Source: Pseudomonas sp. KBW05
GTDB taxonomy: Bacteria > Pseudomonadota > Gammaproteobacteria > Pseudomonadales > Pseudomonadaceae
Direction: 5' to 3'
Assembly (NCBI RefSeq): GCF_003852405.1
Contig: NZ_QAJM01000008.1
Location: 102,567-166,566 of the forward strand
Length of the DNA stretch: 64,000 nucleotides
The notes under the pieces were generated by a model that saw only the letters and a list, made by a program, of their open reading frames with translations, made no database searches and was not told the origin of the DNA. Both the position numbers and the translations under genes were made by a program. Position 1 is the stretch's first letter; every line of letters starts with the position of its first letter. Shown in pieces: positions 53,419-63,656 of this stretch.

Positions 53419-54555
53419 ATGATCATTTCGTCCGCTTCCGATTACCGTGAAGCCGCCCGACGCAAGCTGCCGCGCTTTCTGTTCGATTACATCGACGGTG
53501 GTGCCAACGCTGAGCACACGATGCGCGCCAACGGTTCGGACTTGGCGAATATCAGCCTGCGTCAACGCATTCTGCGCAATGTCGACAACCTGAGCCTCAA
53601 GACCACGCTGTTTGGCCAGGAGCTGGCGCTGCCGGTGATCCTCAGCCCTGTCGGCCTGACGGGCATGTATGCGCGTCGCGGTGAGGTGCAAGCGGCCAAG
53701 GCGGCGGCGAACAAGGGCATTCCCTTCTGCCTGTCCACGGTGTCGGTGTGCCCGATTGAAGAGGTCGCGTCACAAAGCCCGCAGGCGATCTGGTTCCAAC
53801 TCTATGTGCTCAAGGACCGCGGCTTCATGCGCAACGCCCTGGAGCGTGCGCAAGCTGCCGGGGTCACCACGCTGGTGTTCACCGTGGACATGCCCACCCC
53901 TGGGTCACGCTACCGGGATGCGCATTCGGGCATGTCCGGCCCCTTCGCCGCGTCGCGGCGCATGCTGCAGGCGGTCACCAAGCCACAGTGGGCCTTGGAT
54001 GTCGGGTTGCTGGGCCGCCCCCATGACTTGGGCAACATCTCCAGGTACCTGGGCAAACCCACCCATCTGGAAGACTACATCGGCTGGCTGGCCAACAACT
54101 TCGACCCGTCGATCAGCTGGAACGACTTGGAGTGGATCCGCGATTTCTGGAAGGGCCCGATGATCATCAAGGGCATCCTCGACCCACAGGACGCCAAGGA
54201 CGCCGTGAGTTTCGGCGCGGATGGCATCGTGGTCTCCAACCATGGCGGCCGGCAACTGGACGGCGTGCTGTCCACCGCCAAGGCGTTGCCGCCGATTGCC
54301 GAGGCCGTCGGTGATGACCTGACGGTATTGGTAGACTCGGGCGTACGCTCCGGGCTCGACGTGGTGCGCATGCTCGCCCTCGGGGCCAAGGCGTGCCTGC
54401 TGGGACGTTCCACCGTCTACGCACTGGCCGCCGACGGCCAGCACGGGGTGGAAAACCTGCTGGATATCTTCGCCAAGGAAATGCGCGTGGCCATGACATT
54501 GACCGGCGTGACCTCAATCGACCAGATCGACCACACGACGTTGGTGGGCCAATAG
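53419..54555 (+). CDS. lldD: FMN-dependent L-lactate dehydrogenase
   Basis: 378-residue FMN enzyme oxidising L-lactate to pyruvate at the membrane. Catalytic His275 in [10 protein letters not shown], the FMN loop [14 protein letters not shown], and [15 protein letters not shown] are present. The length agrees with E. coli LldD. ATG 53419 has GGAG upstream; an ATG five codons earlier is less likely. No lactate permease gene is adjacent. The 290-bp gap to the next gene holds no visible gene. Confidence 0.92.
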   Translation: MIISSASDYREAARRKLPRFLFDYIDGGANAEHTMRANGSDLANISLRQRILRNVDNLSLKTTLFGQELALPVILSPVGLTGMYARRGEVQAAKAAANKGIPFCLSTVSVCPIEEVASQSPQAIWFQLYVLKDRGFMRNALERAQAAGVTTLVFTVDMPTPGSRYRDAHSGMSGPFAASRRMLQAVTKPQWALDVGLLGRPHDLGNISRYLGKPTHLEDYIGWLANNFDPSISWNDLEWIRDFWKGPMIIKGILDPQDAKDAVSFGADGIVVSNHGGRQLDGVLSTAKALPPIAEAVGDDLTVLVDSGVRSGLDVVRMLALGAKACLLGRSTVYALAADGQHGVENLLDIFAKEMRVAMTLTGVTSIDQIDHTTLVGQ

Positions 54556-54845
54556 CCAAATAACCGGCGCCACTCTTTACATTCGCACGGGCGTGCCAAT
54601 TACAGTCGATTGATTTAAAAGAAGTTTTATAAAAACAAACTATTTGGCATGAATCTCGCTCTAACTCTTTTCAAGCAGGTTAGGCGATGACAAGACGTGT
54701 GGCAGTGCCCAGGGGTTATAACCCACTGCAAAGCGGTTTAAACTGTTTCCAATGTTTTACGGAACTGAGGGAACAGTACTACGCATGGCACTCGCCACTC
54801 TTATCGAGCCTGTAAGACAGTTAAGTGCTTAGAGGCTGATAGTTT

Positions 54846-55772
54846 ATGAAAACACCGACCCAGACCCACGCAATCGACTTCGACAGTGCCAAGTTGCAAC
54901 GCCTGGGTTTCGGTCAACCGTCCGTTCTGGCACGCCGCCCCACCACGGTCGCCCAGCTGCGTCAGCAGTTGAGCATGCACTTGCAGACCAGCCTGGAGCC
55001 CGAACGCATCCTCGGCCTGTTCTTCCGCGAGATCCAGCGCCTGGTCCCCCTCGACGCCCTCCAGTACCGCCACGAAGCCAGCGACCTGCGCCTGGAGTTC
55101 GGCCATCGCGGTCATCATTCGGTGAGCTACGCGTTGAGCCATGAAGGTGAGCACCTGGGTGAGCTGGTGTTCCGCCGCAACCAGCGCTTGCAGGAAGAAG
55201 AACTGAGCCAGCTCGAATCCCTGCTGGCCACCCTGCTCTACCCAATGCGCAACGCCCTGCTCTATCGCGCAGCGACCCGCAGCGCCCTGCTCGATCCCCT
55301 GACAGAAACCGGTAACCGCATTGCCATGGACCAGACCCTGCAACGGGAAATCGACATGGCACGCCGGCACCTGACCCCGCTGTCACTGCTGATGCTGGAC
55401 ATCGATCACTTCAAGGTCATCAACGATACCCACGGCCATACCGCCGGCGACAGCGTGCTGCGCGCCGTGGCCCAGGCCATCAAGAACCAGTTGCGCAACG
55501 TCGATATGGTGTTCAGGTTTGGCGGGGAAGAGTTTCTGATCCTGCTGTCCAACACCGGCCGGGATGCGGCGGCGATGGTCGGCGAGCGCCTGCGCCAGGC
55601 GACACAAGCCCAGGATTATTGGGCGGACGGTGAAAGAATCGAATTGACCGTCAGCCTTGGCTGCTCGACCCTGCTGGCCGCAGAATCGGCCGAAAGCCTG
55701 TTGCGCCGGGCCGACAGCGCCTTGTACGTGGCCAAGCGCGAAGGTCGCAACCGCTTGGCAATGGCGGGGTAG
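54846..55772 (+). CDS. Diguanylate cyclase with N-terminal sensory domain
   Basis: 308 residues, no membrane segment. The N-terminal GAF-like region (about 45-140, RILGLFFREIQRLVPLDALQY) precedes a GGDEF domain (about 145-305). The active-site motif is GGEEF at 226-230, and an RxxD inhibitory site (RNVD, 217-220) stands five residues before it. It should therefore make c-di-GMP and be product-inhibited. The signal sensed is unknown. Confidence 0.9.
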   Translation: MKTPTQTHAIDFDSAKLQRLGFGQPSVLARRPTTVAQLRQQLSMHLQTSLEPERILGLFFREIQRLVPLDALQYRHEASDLRLEFGHRGHHSVSYALSHEGEHLGELVFRRNQRLQEEELSQLESLLATLLYPMRNALLYRAATRSALLDPLTETGNRIAMDQTLQREIDMARRHLTPLSLLMLDIDHFKVINDTHGHTAGDSVLRAVAQAIKNQLRNVDMVFRFGGEEFLILLSNTGRDAAAMVGERLRQATQAQDYWADGERIELTVSLGCSTLLAAESAESLLRRADSALYVAKREGRNRLAMAG

Positions 55773-55793
55773 ACCCCGCCATCACGGGTCACA

Positions 55794-56588
55794 TCACGCT
55801 TCGCTGGCGACGCGCACCTGGCGCTCACGCACTGGCGCTTTCTCTTTCTCCAGGCGCATGCAGCTTTCCAGGAACAGGTACATGTAGTCGTAGCTCTTGC
55901 ACACGGCCTGGCGCAGCTCTGCCTGCAAAGCCTTGGTCGGGTTCATGCCGGCCAGGGTGCAGATGATTTCCAGCGCTTCCCACGGGTGGGCGTCATCGTA
56001 CTGGGCATGCATCTTCAGCCACTTCATGGCGCGCTTGCGCTCTTCCTCGGGGAAGGCGGCCGCGTAGACACCGGTAGAACACACCACGGCGGACCACTCC
56101 CCCGTCGCCCCCTCAATGGCGTAGTTGGTCGCGGCCACGGCCACGATCAGCGAGTCGGCTGAGCTGGTGTGCCAGCACCAGTGGCTCAAGGCGTGCAGTT
56201 CCGGCGGGACGTTCTGCGCCTGCAACTCCTCGAGGCTGACGCCATGGGCACGGGCCCAATGCACCCAATAATCGGCGTGGTTCAACTCCACGCGAATATT
56301 GCGCATCAGCCAACGCCGCGCCATATCCTCCCCAGGATGGCGGGCAAACTTGGTCTTGGTGAGGTTCTGTGCCATGTACAAGGCAAACTGTTCAACCACG
56401 GGCCAGCCACCGATCAGGTAGTGACGCAGGGTCTTGGCGCTGAGCGTGTTATCGCGCATGCGCTGGTACAGTTCGTGTTCGACAACGCGACGCTTGCTCT
56501 CGCTACAGTCCTGGATCAATTGCTGCGCCCAGGCGGGGTAACTCGAGGCTTCCATTAGCGGGCCGGTTCTGTTGAATGTGTCGATCAC
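55794..56588 (-). CDS. TenA/PqqC-like (heme-oxygenase fold) protein
   Basis: 264 residues, all-helical, with the pattern HYLIGGWPVVEQFALYMAQN, RNIRVELNHADYWVHWARA and CWHTSSADSLIVAVAATNYAIEGAT resembling TenA/THI-4/PqqC-fold proteins. The His, Glu and Asp residues in these segments could form a metal site, as in iron-dependent members. Start is GTG with GGAG upstream. The role is unclear: oxygenase, redox enzyme or regulator are all possible. Confidence 0.78.
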   Translation of the reverse strand: MIDTFNRTGPLMEASSYPAWAQQLIQDCSESKRRVVEHELYQRMRDNTLSAKTLRHYLIGGWPVVEQFALYMAQNLTKTKFARHPGEDMARRWLMRNIRVELNHADYWVHWARAHGVSLEELQAQNVPPELHALSHWCWHTSSADSLIVAVAATNYAIEGATGEWSAVVCSTGVYAAAFPEEERKRAMKWLKMHAQYDDAHPWEALEIICTLAGMNPTKALQAELRQAVCKSYDYMYLFLESCMRLEKEKAPVRERQVRVASEA

Positions 56589-56633
56589 TATAAGGCTCCT
56601 TTTTAAGTGTGATAGTACAGACCAGCAGAGGTT

Positions 56634-59096
56634 TCAGCGGAATGTGCCGGGCGCCTTGAACAGCAGAGGCTGCGGCCGCACAGGTCGACACTGCAAGCTG
56701 TCAAAGGTAAACAATTGCGGGCGCTCGATCAGATAGCCCTGAGCGTAGTCAACACCTATCTCAAGTAGAGCCTGTTCGATATGGGGTGTTTCAACAAATT
56801 CGGCAATTGTGCGCTTACCCATGACGTGGCCGATGTGGTTGATCACTTCGACCATGGCGCGGTTAATCGGGTCGTCCAGCATATCCTTTACGAAACTTCC
56901 ATCGATCTTCAGGAAGTCTACAGGTAAATGTTTGAGATAAGCGAATGAGGACATTCCGGCACAAAAGTCGTCGAGCGAGAAGTGACAACCTAACGCTTTG
57001 AGTTCATTAATAAAGCGAATAGCGCTGCCCAGATTGGCAATGGCGCTGGTTTCAGTTATTTCAAAACAGATCATCGCTGGCGGAATACTGTAAGCCGCGA
57101 ATTTCTCACGTAAAAAACCAAGAAAGTCGTCATCGCCAATCGTAATACCTGACAGATTGATCGCACACATCGCCATCGGCCGGCCCGGCCGCTCACGCAT
57201 GCAGTTGGCGATGATCTTGAACACGTTCTCCACCACCCAACGGTCCAGCGACGTCATCAGGCCGTAACGCTCAGCGGCCGGAATAAAGCTGTCGGGCAGA
57301 ATAATGCGGCCCGCCTCATCGTGCAGGCGCAGGAGGATTTCAACATGGCCAGTGCCCCCATCGGTATGCCCCAAGGGTGAGATTTCCTGGGCGTACAGGC
57401 AGAAGCGGTTTTCTTCCAGGGCCATGTGCAAGCGTTGCACCCAAGCCATCTCGCCAAAACGCAGGGACAGCTCCGAGTCATCGGCATGGTAGACCTGCAC
57501 CCGGTTGCGCCCCTTCTCCTTGGCCATGTAGCAGGCCATGTCCGCCGCACGCAGCGAGGTTTCGAGGGTGGTCGGCACGTGCGAAATATGCACCAGGCCA
57601 ATGCTCACGGTGGTCATGAACGGCCGGCCCTTCCACACAAAATGCAGGCTTTGCACGGTATGGCGCAGGCTCTCGGCGATTTTTTCCGCCACGGGCGCCG
57701 GGCAGTTTTCCAGCAGGATGCCGAACTCATCGCCCCCCAACCGGGCCAAGGTGTCGCCTTCGCGCAGGTCCGATTGCAACAGCGCACAGATATGGCGCAG
57801 CAACTCATCGCCGGCCGCATGCCCGCAGGTGTCGTTGACCAGCTTGAATTGGTCCAGGTCGAGGAACATCAACGCGTGCCGTGGGTTTTGCTGACGGCCA
57901 ACGTGGTGCAACACCTGCTCCAGGCGGAACTCGAACTCACGGCGGTTGGCCAGGCCAGTCAAGGCGTCGTGGGTGGCCTGCCATGAGAGGTTGGCGATGT
58001 ACTGGCGTTCCTGCGTCATGTCGTGCAGCACCAGCACCGCACCGCTGACCTTGCCGGCGCTGCGGATCGGCGCTCCGACCAGCGTCACCGAGACCGTGCT
58101 GCCATCCAGGCGCTGGATCAGCTTGGAATGCTCGCTGCCGCCACTGAGCTGGCCCTTGATGATGTGTTCGATCAGGGTAAAACCGTCGGGCTCGGCGTTT
58201 TCATCGAGCAGATTGAACAGCGCAGCCAGGGGCAGGCCTTGGGCCTGGGCGGACTTCCAGTGGGTCAACGCCTCGGCGGCCGGGTTCATGTAGGCGATGG
58301 CGCCGTCAACGTCGGTAGTAATGACGCCATCGCCAATCGACTCCAGCGTAATCTGCGCACGCTCCTTTTCCGCCTGCAACGCGTCGGCGAAGGCATGGCG
58401 CTGGGTCAGCAGTTTGCGCGTACGCAACAGGGCCAGCGCGATCAGGCCCAGGGCGGTGGCCAGGTTGGTGGTCAACAGCAGCCGCAGGATCATCCGCGAG
58501 CCTTCGCCCAAGGCATCGCTGAAGGCCTTGGCGGCCGGGGTCACGCCGTCATTGATGGCAATGATGCGCGCCTTCCACTGCCGCACGTCGTTGGCGCTGA
58601 CGTGATCCGAGCGGATAGCGCGGTGCATCTCCTGGGCCAGGTCATCCAATTGCACCAGGTAACCGTCGCCTACCGTCCACAGTTCGATGGCTTTTTCCAG
58701 ATAGCTGAAATGACGGAAGTTGAGGTACAGCCAGATCAGGCTGGAGACATCATCGGGATGGTTGCCGCCCTTGAGGATGCCCTGGCGGGCCGCGGCGATA
58801 TCCGGGGTGGAATGGTCGAGGGCGATGCGCAATTCATGCCCGCCCTGGGGCACGGCGATGGCCTGCTGGTACTTGAGGAACGTGGCTTCGTCGCGGTTAT
58901 CGGCGTAGAGGGTGAGGTAGTAGATGGCGTCCTTCTGGCCCTTGGACCACAAGCTTTCGCCTGCTACGTAGCCGCGCACTGCTGAAAGCACGTAGAGACT
59001 GACACAGCCCAACAATGCCTGGAACAGCACGACGGCGATAAAGGGCCACACAATGCCCAACAGCCGAGGCGTTCCGAGAGTCCGCTTTTGCTTCAT
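56634..59096 (-). CDS. PAS-GGDEF-EAL c-di-GMP signalling protein
   Basis: 820 residues. TM1 at about 15-40, a periplasmic sensing region at about 45-185, TM2 at about 205-225, a PAS domain at about 245-360 (ESIGDGVITTDVDGAIAYMN), GGDEF at about 375-540 with intact LARLGGDEFG, and EAL at about 560-810. The EAL signature reads EILLR (the ExLxR form); DDFCAGMSSFAYLKHL and LKIDGSF are present, so phosphodiesterase activity is plausible. Start 59096 follows AAGGGA. Which activity dominates cannot be told. Confidence 0.92.
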   Translation of the reverse strand: MKQKRTLGTPRLLGIVWPFIAVVLFQALLGCVSLYVLSAVRGYVAGESLWSKGQKDAIYYLTLYADNRDEATFLKYQQAIAVPQGGHELRIALDHSTPDIAAARQGILKGGNHPDDVSSLIWLYLNFRHFSYLEKAIELWTVGDGYLVQLDDLAQEMHRAIRSDHVSANDVRQWKARIIAINDGVTPAAKAFSDALGEGSRMILRLLLTTNLATALGLIALALLRTRKLLTQRHAFADALQAEKERAQITLESIGDGVITTDVDGAIAYMNPAAEALTHWKSAQAQGLPLAALFNLLDENAEPDGFTLIEHIIKGQLSGGSEHSKLIQRLDGSTVSVTLVGAPIRSAGKVSGAVLVLHDMTQERQYIANLSWQATHDALTGLANRREFEFRLEQVLHHVGRQQNPRHALMFLDLDQFKLVNDTCGHAAGDELLRHICALLQSDLREGDTLARLGGDEFGILLENCPAPVAEKIAESLRHTVQSLHFVWKGRPFMTTVSIGLVHISHVPTTLETSLRAADMACYMAKEKGRNRVQVYHADDSELSLRFGEMAWVQRLHMALEENRFCLYAQEISPLGHTDGGTGHVEILLRLHDEAGRIILPDSFIPAAERYGLMTSLDRWVVENVFKIIANCMRERPGRPMAMCAINLSGITIGDDDFLGFLREKFAAYSIPPAMICFEITETSAIANLGSAIRFINELKALGCHFSLDDFCAGMSSFAYLKHLPVDFLKIDGSFVKDMLDDPINRAMVEVINHIGHVMGKRTIAEFVETPHIEQALLEIGVDYAQGYLIERPQLFTFDSLQCRPVRPQPLLFKAPGTFR

Positions 59097-59167
59097 GAAG
59101 TCCCTTGCACATGCACTGCTTGATACGCACGCGAACATCCGCTTCCGTTAGCACAGCCCAGTTCAAA

Positions 59168-60970
59168 TCAACGTACTTGTTGCAAATGCCCATAGAGCTT
59201 GGCGTACAACCCACCCTCGGCAATCAGCTGCTGATGGTCGCCGTCCTCGGCAATGTGACCGCCGTCAAACACTAAAACTCGATCTGCCTGCTTAACCGCC
59301 GACAAGCGGTGGGCGATGATCAGTGTAGTACGCCCACTGAGAAACCGCGCCAGCGCCTGGTGCAGGTTGTACTCAGTGGCCGCATCGAGGGCCGAGGTCG
59401 CCTCATCGAGGATCACCACTTTCGGCTCCGCCAACACCATGCGCGCAATCGCCAGGCGTTGCCGCTGCCCACCGGAAAAACGCACCCCGGAACGCCCCAC
59501 CACACTGTCCAAACCCATCGGCAGAGCCTTGACGGTAGCATCCAGCTGGGCAATTTCCAGTGCCTGCCAGCAGGCTTGATCGCTGCGGGTACGGCCCATC
59601 GTGAGGTTGGCGCGCACGGTGTCGTTGAACAAGGCAGGATGTTGCAGCACCACGGCGACGTTCTCGCGGATGGTCTCCAGGCCGATTTCCTGCTGGGTTG
59701 CACCGCCAAAACGGATGCTGCCGGCCTGCGGCGTGTAAAGCCCGAGCAACAGTTGCACCAGGGTACTTTTGCCGCCGCCGCTGGCACCGACAATCGCGAC
59801 CTTTTCCCCCGGCGCAATGGCCAGGTTCAACTGGTCGAGCACCAGGTCTTCGCCGTAGCCGAAATCAAGGCCGCGCACTTCAATACCGACGGTTTCATGC
59901 CCGACAAATGGGTCTTCGCCACCGGCGTATTGCGGCTCGTCAGCCCGCGCCAGCAGCTCGTTGATCCGCGTCAGCGCACCGCCCGCCGCGTAGTAGGCGT
60001 ATTGCAGGTTGAGCAGCTGCTCCACCGGGCCGATCATGAACCACAGGTAGCTGAACACCGCGAGCATCTGGCCGATGGACAGGTCGGAAAACAACACCGT
60101 GAGCATCGCCGCCGCGCGGAAGATGTCGATGCCGAACTGGAACAGCAAGCCACTGGCACGGCTGGAGGCGTCGGTTTTCCACTGCGAATGGATCGCGTAG
60201 TCACGCACTTCCTGGGCACGCTGGCCCAGGCGCCCAAGGAAAAAGCCCTGGCGGTTGCCGGCGCGCACTTCCTGGATGGCATCGAGGGTTTCGGTCAGCG
60301 CCTGGGTAAACCGCGAGGTGCTGTCGTTTTCCAGTTTTTTCAGGTGTTTGACGCGCTTGCCCAACTGCACCGTGGCGTAGATCACCAACGGGTTGAACAA
60401 CAGGATCAGCAACGCCAGCTGCCAATGCATCCACACCAGGATCGCCGAGGTGCCGACCAGGGTGAGCATGGCCACCAGGAAGCGGCTGAGGGTTTCACCG
60501 ACGAACTTGTCGAGGGTGTCCAGGTCGGTGACCAGGTGCGTGGTGACTGTGCCGCTGCCCAGGCTTTCGTATTCACCGAGGGAAATGCGCTTGAGCCGTT
60601 CGATCAGCCGCACGCGGATGCGATACACGATGTCCTTGGCCAACCGCGCAAACAACCGCGCCTGCACCACGTTGAACACCAGCGCGCCGCAGCGCAACAG
60701 CAGGGTCACCAACAGCATCAGGCCGATGTAACCGGCGGCTTTCTGCCAGCCCAGGGGCAGCGCGTGGTTCATCACCTTGAGCGCGGCATCGCCGTGGCCC
60801 AGGAGGACTTCGTCCACCAGCAAGGGCAATAACAGCGGAATGGGCACGCTGCACAGCGTCGCCAGCACGGCAACGCCATTGGCGATCCACAGGGATTTCT
60901 TGTGACGCAGGGCCAGGCGGCGAATTTCCGCCCAGGTCAGTCGATCAGTGCGTTGAGCGGGTTCATGCAC
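59168..60970 (-). CDS. ABC exporter (fused permease and ATPase, MsbA/MDR-like)
   Basis: 600 residues. Six membrane helices in residues about 25-310, then an ATPase domain with Walker A GASGGGKST, signature FSGGQRQRLAIAR (Phe instead of the usual Leu), Walker B VVILDEATSALDAATEY and the switch His (IIAHRLSAV). It works as a homodimer or heterodimer by family; the substrate (lipid or drug) is unknown. Start is GTG at 60970, overlapping the upstream DsbA-like gene by 8 bp. Confidence 0.9.
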   Translation of the reverse strand: MHEPAQRTDRLTWAEIRRLALRHKKSLWIANGVAVLATLCSVPIPLLLPLLVDEVLLGHGDAALKVMNHALPLGWQKAAGYIGLMLLVTLLLRCGALVFNVVQARLFARLAKDIVYRIRVRLIERLKRISLGEYESLGSGTVTTHLVTDLDTLDKFVGETLSRFLVAMLTLVGTSAILVWMHWQLALLILLFNPLVIYATVQLGKRVKHLKKLENDSTSRFTQALTETLDAIQEVRAGNRQGFFLGRLGQRAQEVRDYAIHSQWKTDASSRASGLLFQFGIDIFRAAAMLTVLFSDLSIGQMLAVFSYLWFMIGPVEQLLNLQYAYYAAGGALTRINELLARADEPQYAGGEDPFVGHETVGIEVRGLDFGYGEDLVLDQLNLAIAPGEKVAIVGASGGGKSTLVQLLLGLYTPQAGSIRFGGATQQEIGLETIRENVAVVLQHPALFNDTVRANLTMGRTRSDQACWQALEIAQLDATVKALPMGLDSVVGRSGVRFSGGQRQRLAIARMVLAEPKVVILDEATSALDAATEYNLHQALARFLSGRTTLIIAHRLSAVKQADRVLVFDGGHIAEDGDHQQLIAEGGLYAKLYGHLQQVR

Positions 60971-61598
60971 AGGCTGCTCGCTCCAGCCATCGACCCAACA
61001 GCGGCGAGAGCTCGGCCAGCGGCTGATAACCGTTGGTCAGCAAGGCCAGTTGACCATTGCGCTCAGCCAGCAGCGTCGGGAAACCGGCGATGCCCAAGTC
61101 CTGCACCCAGGTAAAATCGGCGGCGGTTGCGGCGTGCTGCTCGGCACGGTCGAACGCGCCGGCAAACTCGATACGCGGGATGCCCGCCTGCTCGGCCAGC
61201 TCCACCAGCACGCTGGCGAGGGTCACGTCACGGCCCTCGACATAAAACGCGCGCTGGATCAGCCCCAGCAAGGTCCACGCACAATCCGGCGCCAGGCTGC
61301 GCGCGGTGACGATGGCACGGCACGCAGGCTCGGTGTCGTAGACAAAACCGTCGGGCAATGCACCCTCGCGCTTGAACGGCTGGCCAGTGGCGTCGGTGAC
61401 GGCCTGCCAGTGTTCAAGGATGTAGCGCCGGGTCGTCGGCTCCAGTGCCGCACCGCTGCCGGTGCGCAAGCCGCCCACCACCAGGTGCACTTCCACACCG
61501 GTAGCGCGGGCCTGCTCCACCAGCGCTTCGGCCACCGGGGCAAACCCCCAGCACCAGGAACACATCGGGTCCATTACATAGAGCAGGCGCGCGGACAT
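60963..61598 (-). CDS. DsbA-family thioredoxin-fold protein
   Basis: 211 residues, no signal peptide. The Cys13-Ser-Trp-Cys16 motif sits in VMDPMCSWCWGFAPVAEAL, followed by an inserted helical domain and the cis-Pro region LGIAGFPTLLAERNG. It is of the FrnE/DsbA-like cytoplasmic type. It lies in a unit with trhO (3 bp upstream) and the ABC exporter (8-bp overlap downstream). Confidence 0.86.
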   Translation of the reverse strand: MSARLLYVMDPMCSWCWGFAPVAEALVEQARATGVEVHLVVGGLRTGSGAALEPTTRRYILEHWQAVTDATGQPFKREGALPDGFVYDTEPACRAIVTARSLAPDCAWTLLGLIQRAFYVEGRDVTLASVLVELAEQAGIPRIEFAGAFDRAEQHAATAADFTWVQDLGIAGFPTLLAERNGQLALLTNGYQPLAELSPLLGRWLERAACA

Positions 61599-61601
61599 GG
61601 C

Positions 61602-62543
61602 TCAGGCCTCGGAAGGTGATTGCTTATAGTTGAAGCCAATCGGGTGCGGCATATTGCGGGCCTTGGCCAGTTCAATCTGCTTCTGCCGGTCGATTGCGCT
61701 ACGGCGGGTCTTCTCCGGCAGCTTATCCCAGCAATGTGGACAGCTGATGCCAGCCGCGTAGTGTTCGGATGCGCGGTCTTCGGCGCTGATCGGTGTGCGG
61801 CAGGCATGACATTGATCGTAGTCGCCTTCGCTCAAGTCGTGGCGCACGGTCACGCGATTGTCGAAAACAAAGCAGTCGCCCTGCCACTTGGTTTCTTCCT
61901 GCGGCACCTCTTCGAGGTACTTCAGGATGCCGCCCTTGAGGTGGTAGACCTCGTCGAAGCCTTCGCTGAGCATGTAGCTCGACGCTTTCTCGCAACGAAT
62001 GCCGCCGGTGCAGAACATGGCGACTTTCTTGTGCTTGGCCGGGTCGAAGTTAGCTTTGATATAGTCAGGAAATTCGCGAAAACTGGTGGTTTTCGGGTCG
62101 ATCGCACCTTCAAACGTACCGATCGACACTTCGTAGTCGTTGCGGGTGTCGATCAACAGCACTTCCGGGTCGCTGATCAACGCGTTCCAATCCTGCGGAT
62201 CAACGTAGGTGCCGACTTTTTTGTTCGGATCGACGCCTTCGACGCCCAGGGTCACGATCTCTTTCTTCAGCTTGACCTTGGTGCGGTAGAACGGCTGGTC
62301 GTCGCAGTACGACTCTTTGTGGTCGATATCGACCATGCGTGGGTCGTTTTTCAGCCAGGCCATCAGGCCATCAATGCCTTCGCGGCTGCCGGAAACGGTG
62401 CCATTGATGCCTTCTTCGGCGATCAGCAAGGTGCCTTTGATGCCGTTGTCGACCATCGCCTGCAGCAGGGGCTCGCGCAGGGCGACGTAATCTTCGAGGG
62501 TGACGAACTTATACAGTGCCGCCACGACAATCGGTTGAGTCAT
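61602..62543 (-). CDS. trhO: tRNA U34 hydroxylase TrhO (rhodanese-like)
   Basis: 313 residues. Oxygen-dependent 5-hydroxylation of uridine 34 in tRNA by family (YceA/TrhO). The rhodanese domain is at about 120-220 with Cys178 in [14 protein letters not shown]. The N-terminal domain has [16 protein letters not shown], and the C-terminus has a Cys motif (CHACRTP...GISCPHC). First gene of the unit leading into the DsbA-like gene and ABC exporter. Confidence 0.92.
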   Translation of the reverse strand: MTQPIVVAALYKFVTLEDYVALREPLLQAMVDNGIKGTLLIAEEGINGTVSGSREGIDGLMAWLKNDPRMVDIDHKESYCDDQPFYRTKVKLKKEIVTLGVEGVDPNKKVGTYVDPQDWNALISDPEVLLIDTRNDYEVSIGTFEGAIDPKTTSFREFPDYIKANFDPAKHKKVAMFCTGGIRCEKASSYMLSEGFDEVYHLKGGILKYLEEVPQEETKWQGDCFVFDNRVTVRHDLSEGDYDQCHACRTPISAEDRASEHYAAGISCPHCWDKLPEKTRRSAIDRQKQIELAKARNMPHPIGFNYKQSPSEA

Positions 62544-62590
62544 GGGTGTTCTCTCCAGGTGGCTACCCTCGTAAAGGGTGAACCGGATGC

Positions 62591-62620
62591 AAAAAAAACG
62601 CGCCGGCTAAGCGGCGCGTT
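62591..62620 (-). terminator. Rho-independent terminator of the bolA unit
   Basis: AACGCGCC/GGCGCGTT stem (62597-62604 and 62613-62620) with a run of A's on its left, which reads as a T-run on the minus strand after bolA. Confidence 0.9.
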
Positions 62621-62644
62621 GCGGATTCTATCAGGGATAACCCG

Positions 62645-62938
62645 TCAATGTCCGCCAGCGCAGGTCGGCGAGGCCGGGGCTGCGTCGATTTTCGCCCATT
62701 CTTCAGGCGTGTAGGTATGCAGCGCCAGCGCATGAAACTCGCTCATCAGGTCACCCAGGGTGGCGTAGACCGTCTGGTGGCGCTTGACGCAGTTAAGCCC
62801 TTCGAACTGCGGGCTGACCAGCACGGCCTTGAAGTGGGTCTGCAACCCACGGCTGTGCATGTGGCTTTCGTCCAGCACGCTCAAGTGCTCCGGGCTCAAG
62901 GCGGCGAGCGCCGTTTCGATACGCTGTTGCATGGTCAT
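62645..62938 (-). CDS. BolA-family protein
   Basis: 97 residues. Family features: DESHMHSRGLQTHFKAVLVSPQFEG with the conserved His pair, and CVKRHQTVYATLGDLM, with the helix-turn-helix-like CVKRHQTVY and a Cys that could bind iron-sulfur clusters with a glutaredoxin. Extra C-terminal tail CAGGH. It lies 6 bp after the DUF2059 gene and is probably co-transcribed with it. Which BolA/IbaG subtype is not settled. Confidence 0.9.
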   Translation of the reverse strand: MTMQQRIETALAALSPEHLSVLDESHMHSRGLQTHFKAVLVSPQFEGLNCVKRHQTVYATLGDLMSEFHALALHTYTPEEWAKIDAAPASPTCAGGH

Positions 62939-62944
62939 TCCTGC

Positions 62945-63463
62945 TTACTTCTTCTTGGCCGGTGCGGCGGCTTTGGGTGCCAGCTCGTTGGTCATGTCGT
63001 CCAACAGCTTGTTCACCACCGGCACGGCGCTTTCCAGCTTTTGCTGGGTCATCTGGGCCGATTGCTGGGTCAGTTGCGGCATTTTTTCCAGGACTTTCTT
63101 GCCCAGTGGCGACTGGTAGAAGGCAACCAGGTCCTTGAGTTCGGATTCGCTGAAGTTGGTGGTGTAGAGCTTGACCATGTCCGGCTTCAGCTTCGGCCAG
63201 CCGATCGCCTGGTCCAGGGCAGCGTTGGCCTTGGCCTGGTAGCTGTCCAGTACGGATTGCTTGGCGGCGGGCGCCTTGGTTTGTTCGAAACGCTGGGCGA
63301 ACATTTGCTGCACTTGCATGTACACCGGGGTACCCAGCTTGTCGGCATGGGCCAGGGTAAGGAAGGCTTCGGCACTGGCGTTGTGGCTGGCGGTATCGGC
63401 AAGAACCTGGCCGCTGGCGCAAACCAGAGCAACCGCGGTACAGATGGCACGAAGACGAGTCAT
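62945..63463 (-). CDS. DUF2059 exported protein
   Basis: 172 residues with a signal peptide (MTRLRAICTAVALVCASGQVLA). A helical DUF2059 domain (about 85-145) contains LYTTNFSESELKDLVAFYQSPLGKKVLEK. The end is Ala/Pro/Lys-rich. Function unknown; found in the periplasm of many proteobacteria. Confidence 0.86.
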   Translation of the reverse strand: MTRLRAICTAVALVCASGQVLADTASHNASAEAFLTLAHADKLGTPVYMQVQQMFAQRFEQTKAPAAKQSVLDSYQAKANAALDQAIGWPKLKPDMVKLYTTNFSESELKDLVAFYQSPLGKKVLEKMPQLTQQSAQMTQQKLESAVPVVNKLLDDMTNELAPKAAAPAKKK

Positions 63464-63656
63464 CGAGTTTCCTTTTCTAGCAGGCGAGGTAAGACCCCAA
63501 GGGCGCCCATTCTGCGCCTAAAAAACCTCGCGGCTCAACCCCGAGCCTTGCCGGGCAAGGATTCTCGAGGGATGAACCCGATGAAACGTCTTTTGGGGAA
63601 CCCCACAGGCCAATCACGGCCTAAACTGCGCAAACCGCTATCAAGGAGAGTGCCCG

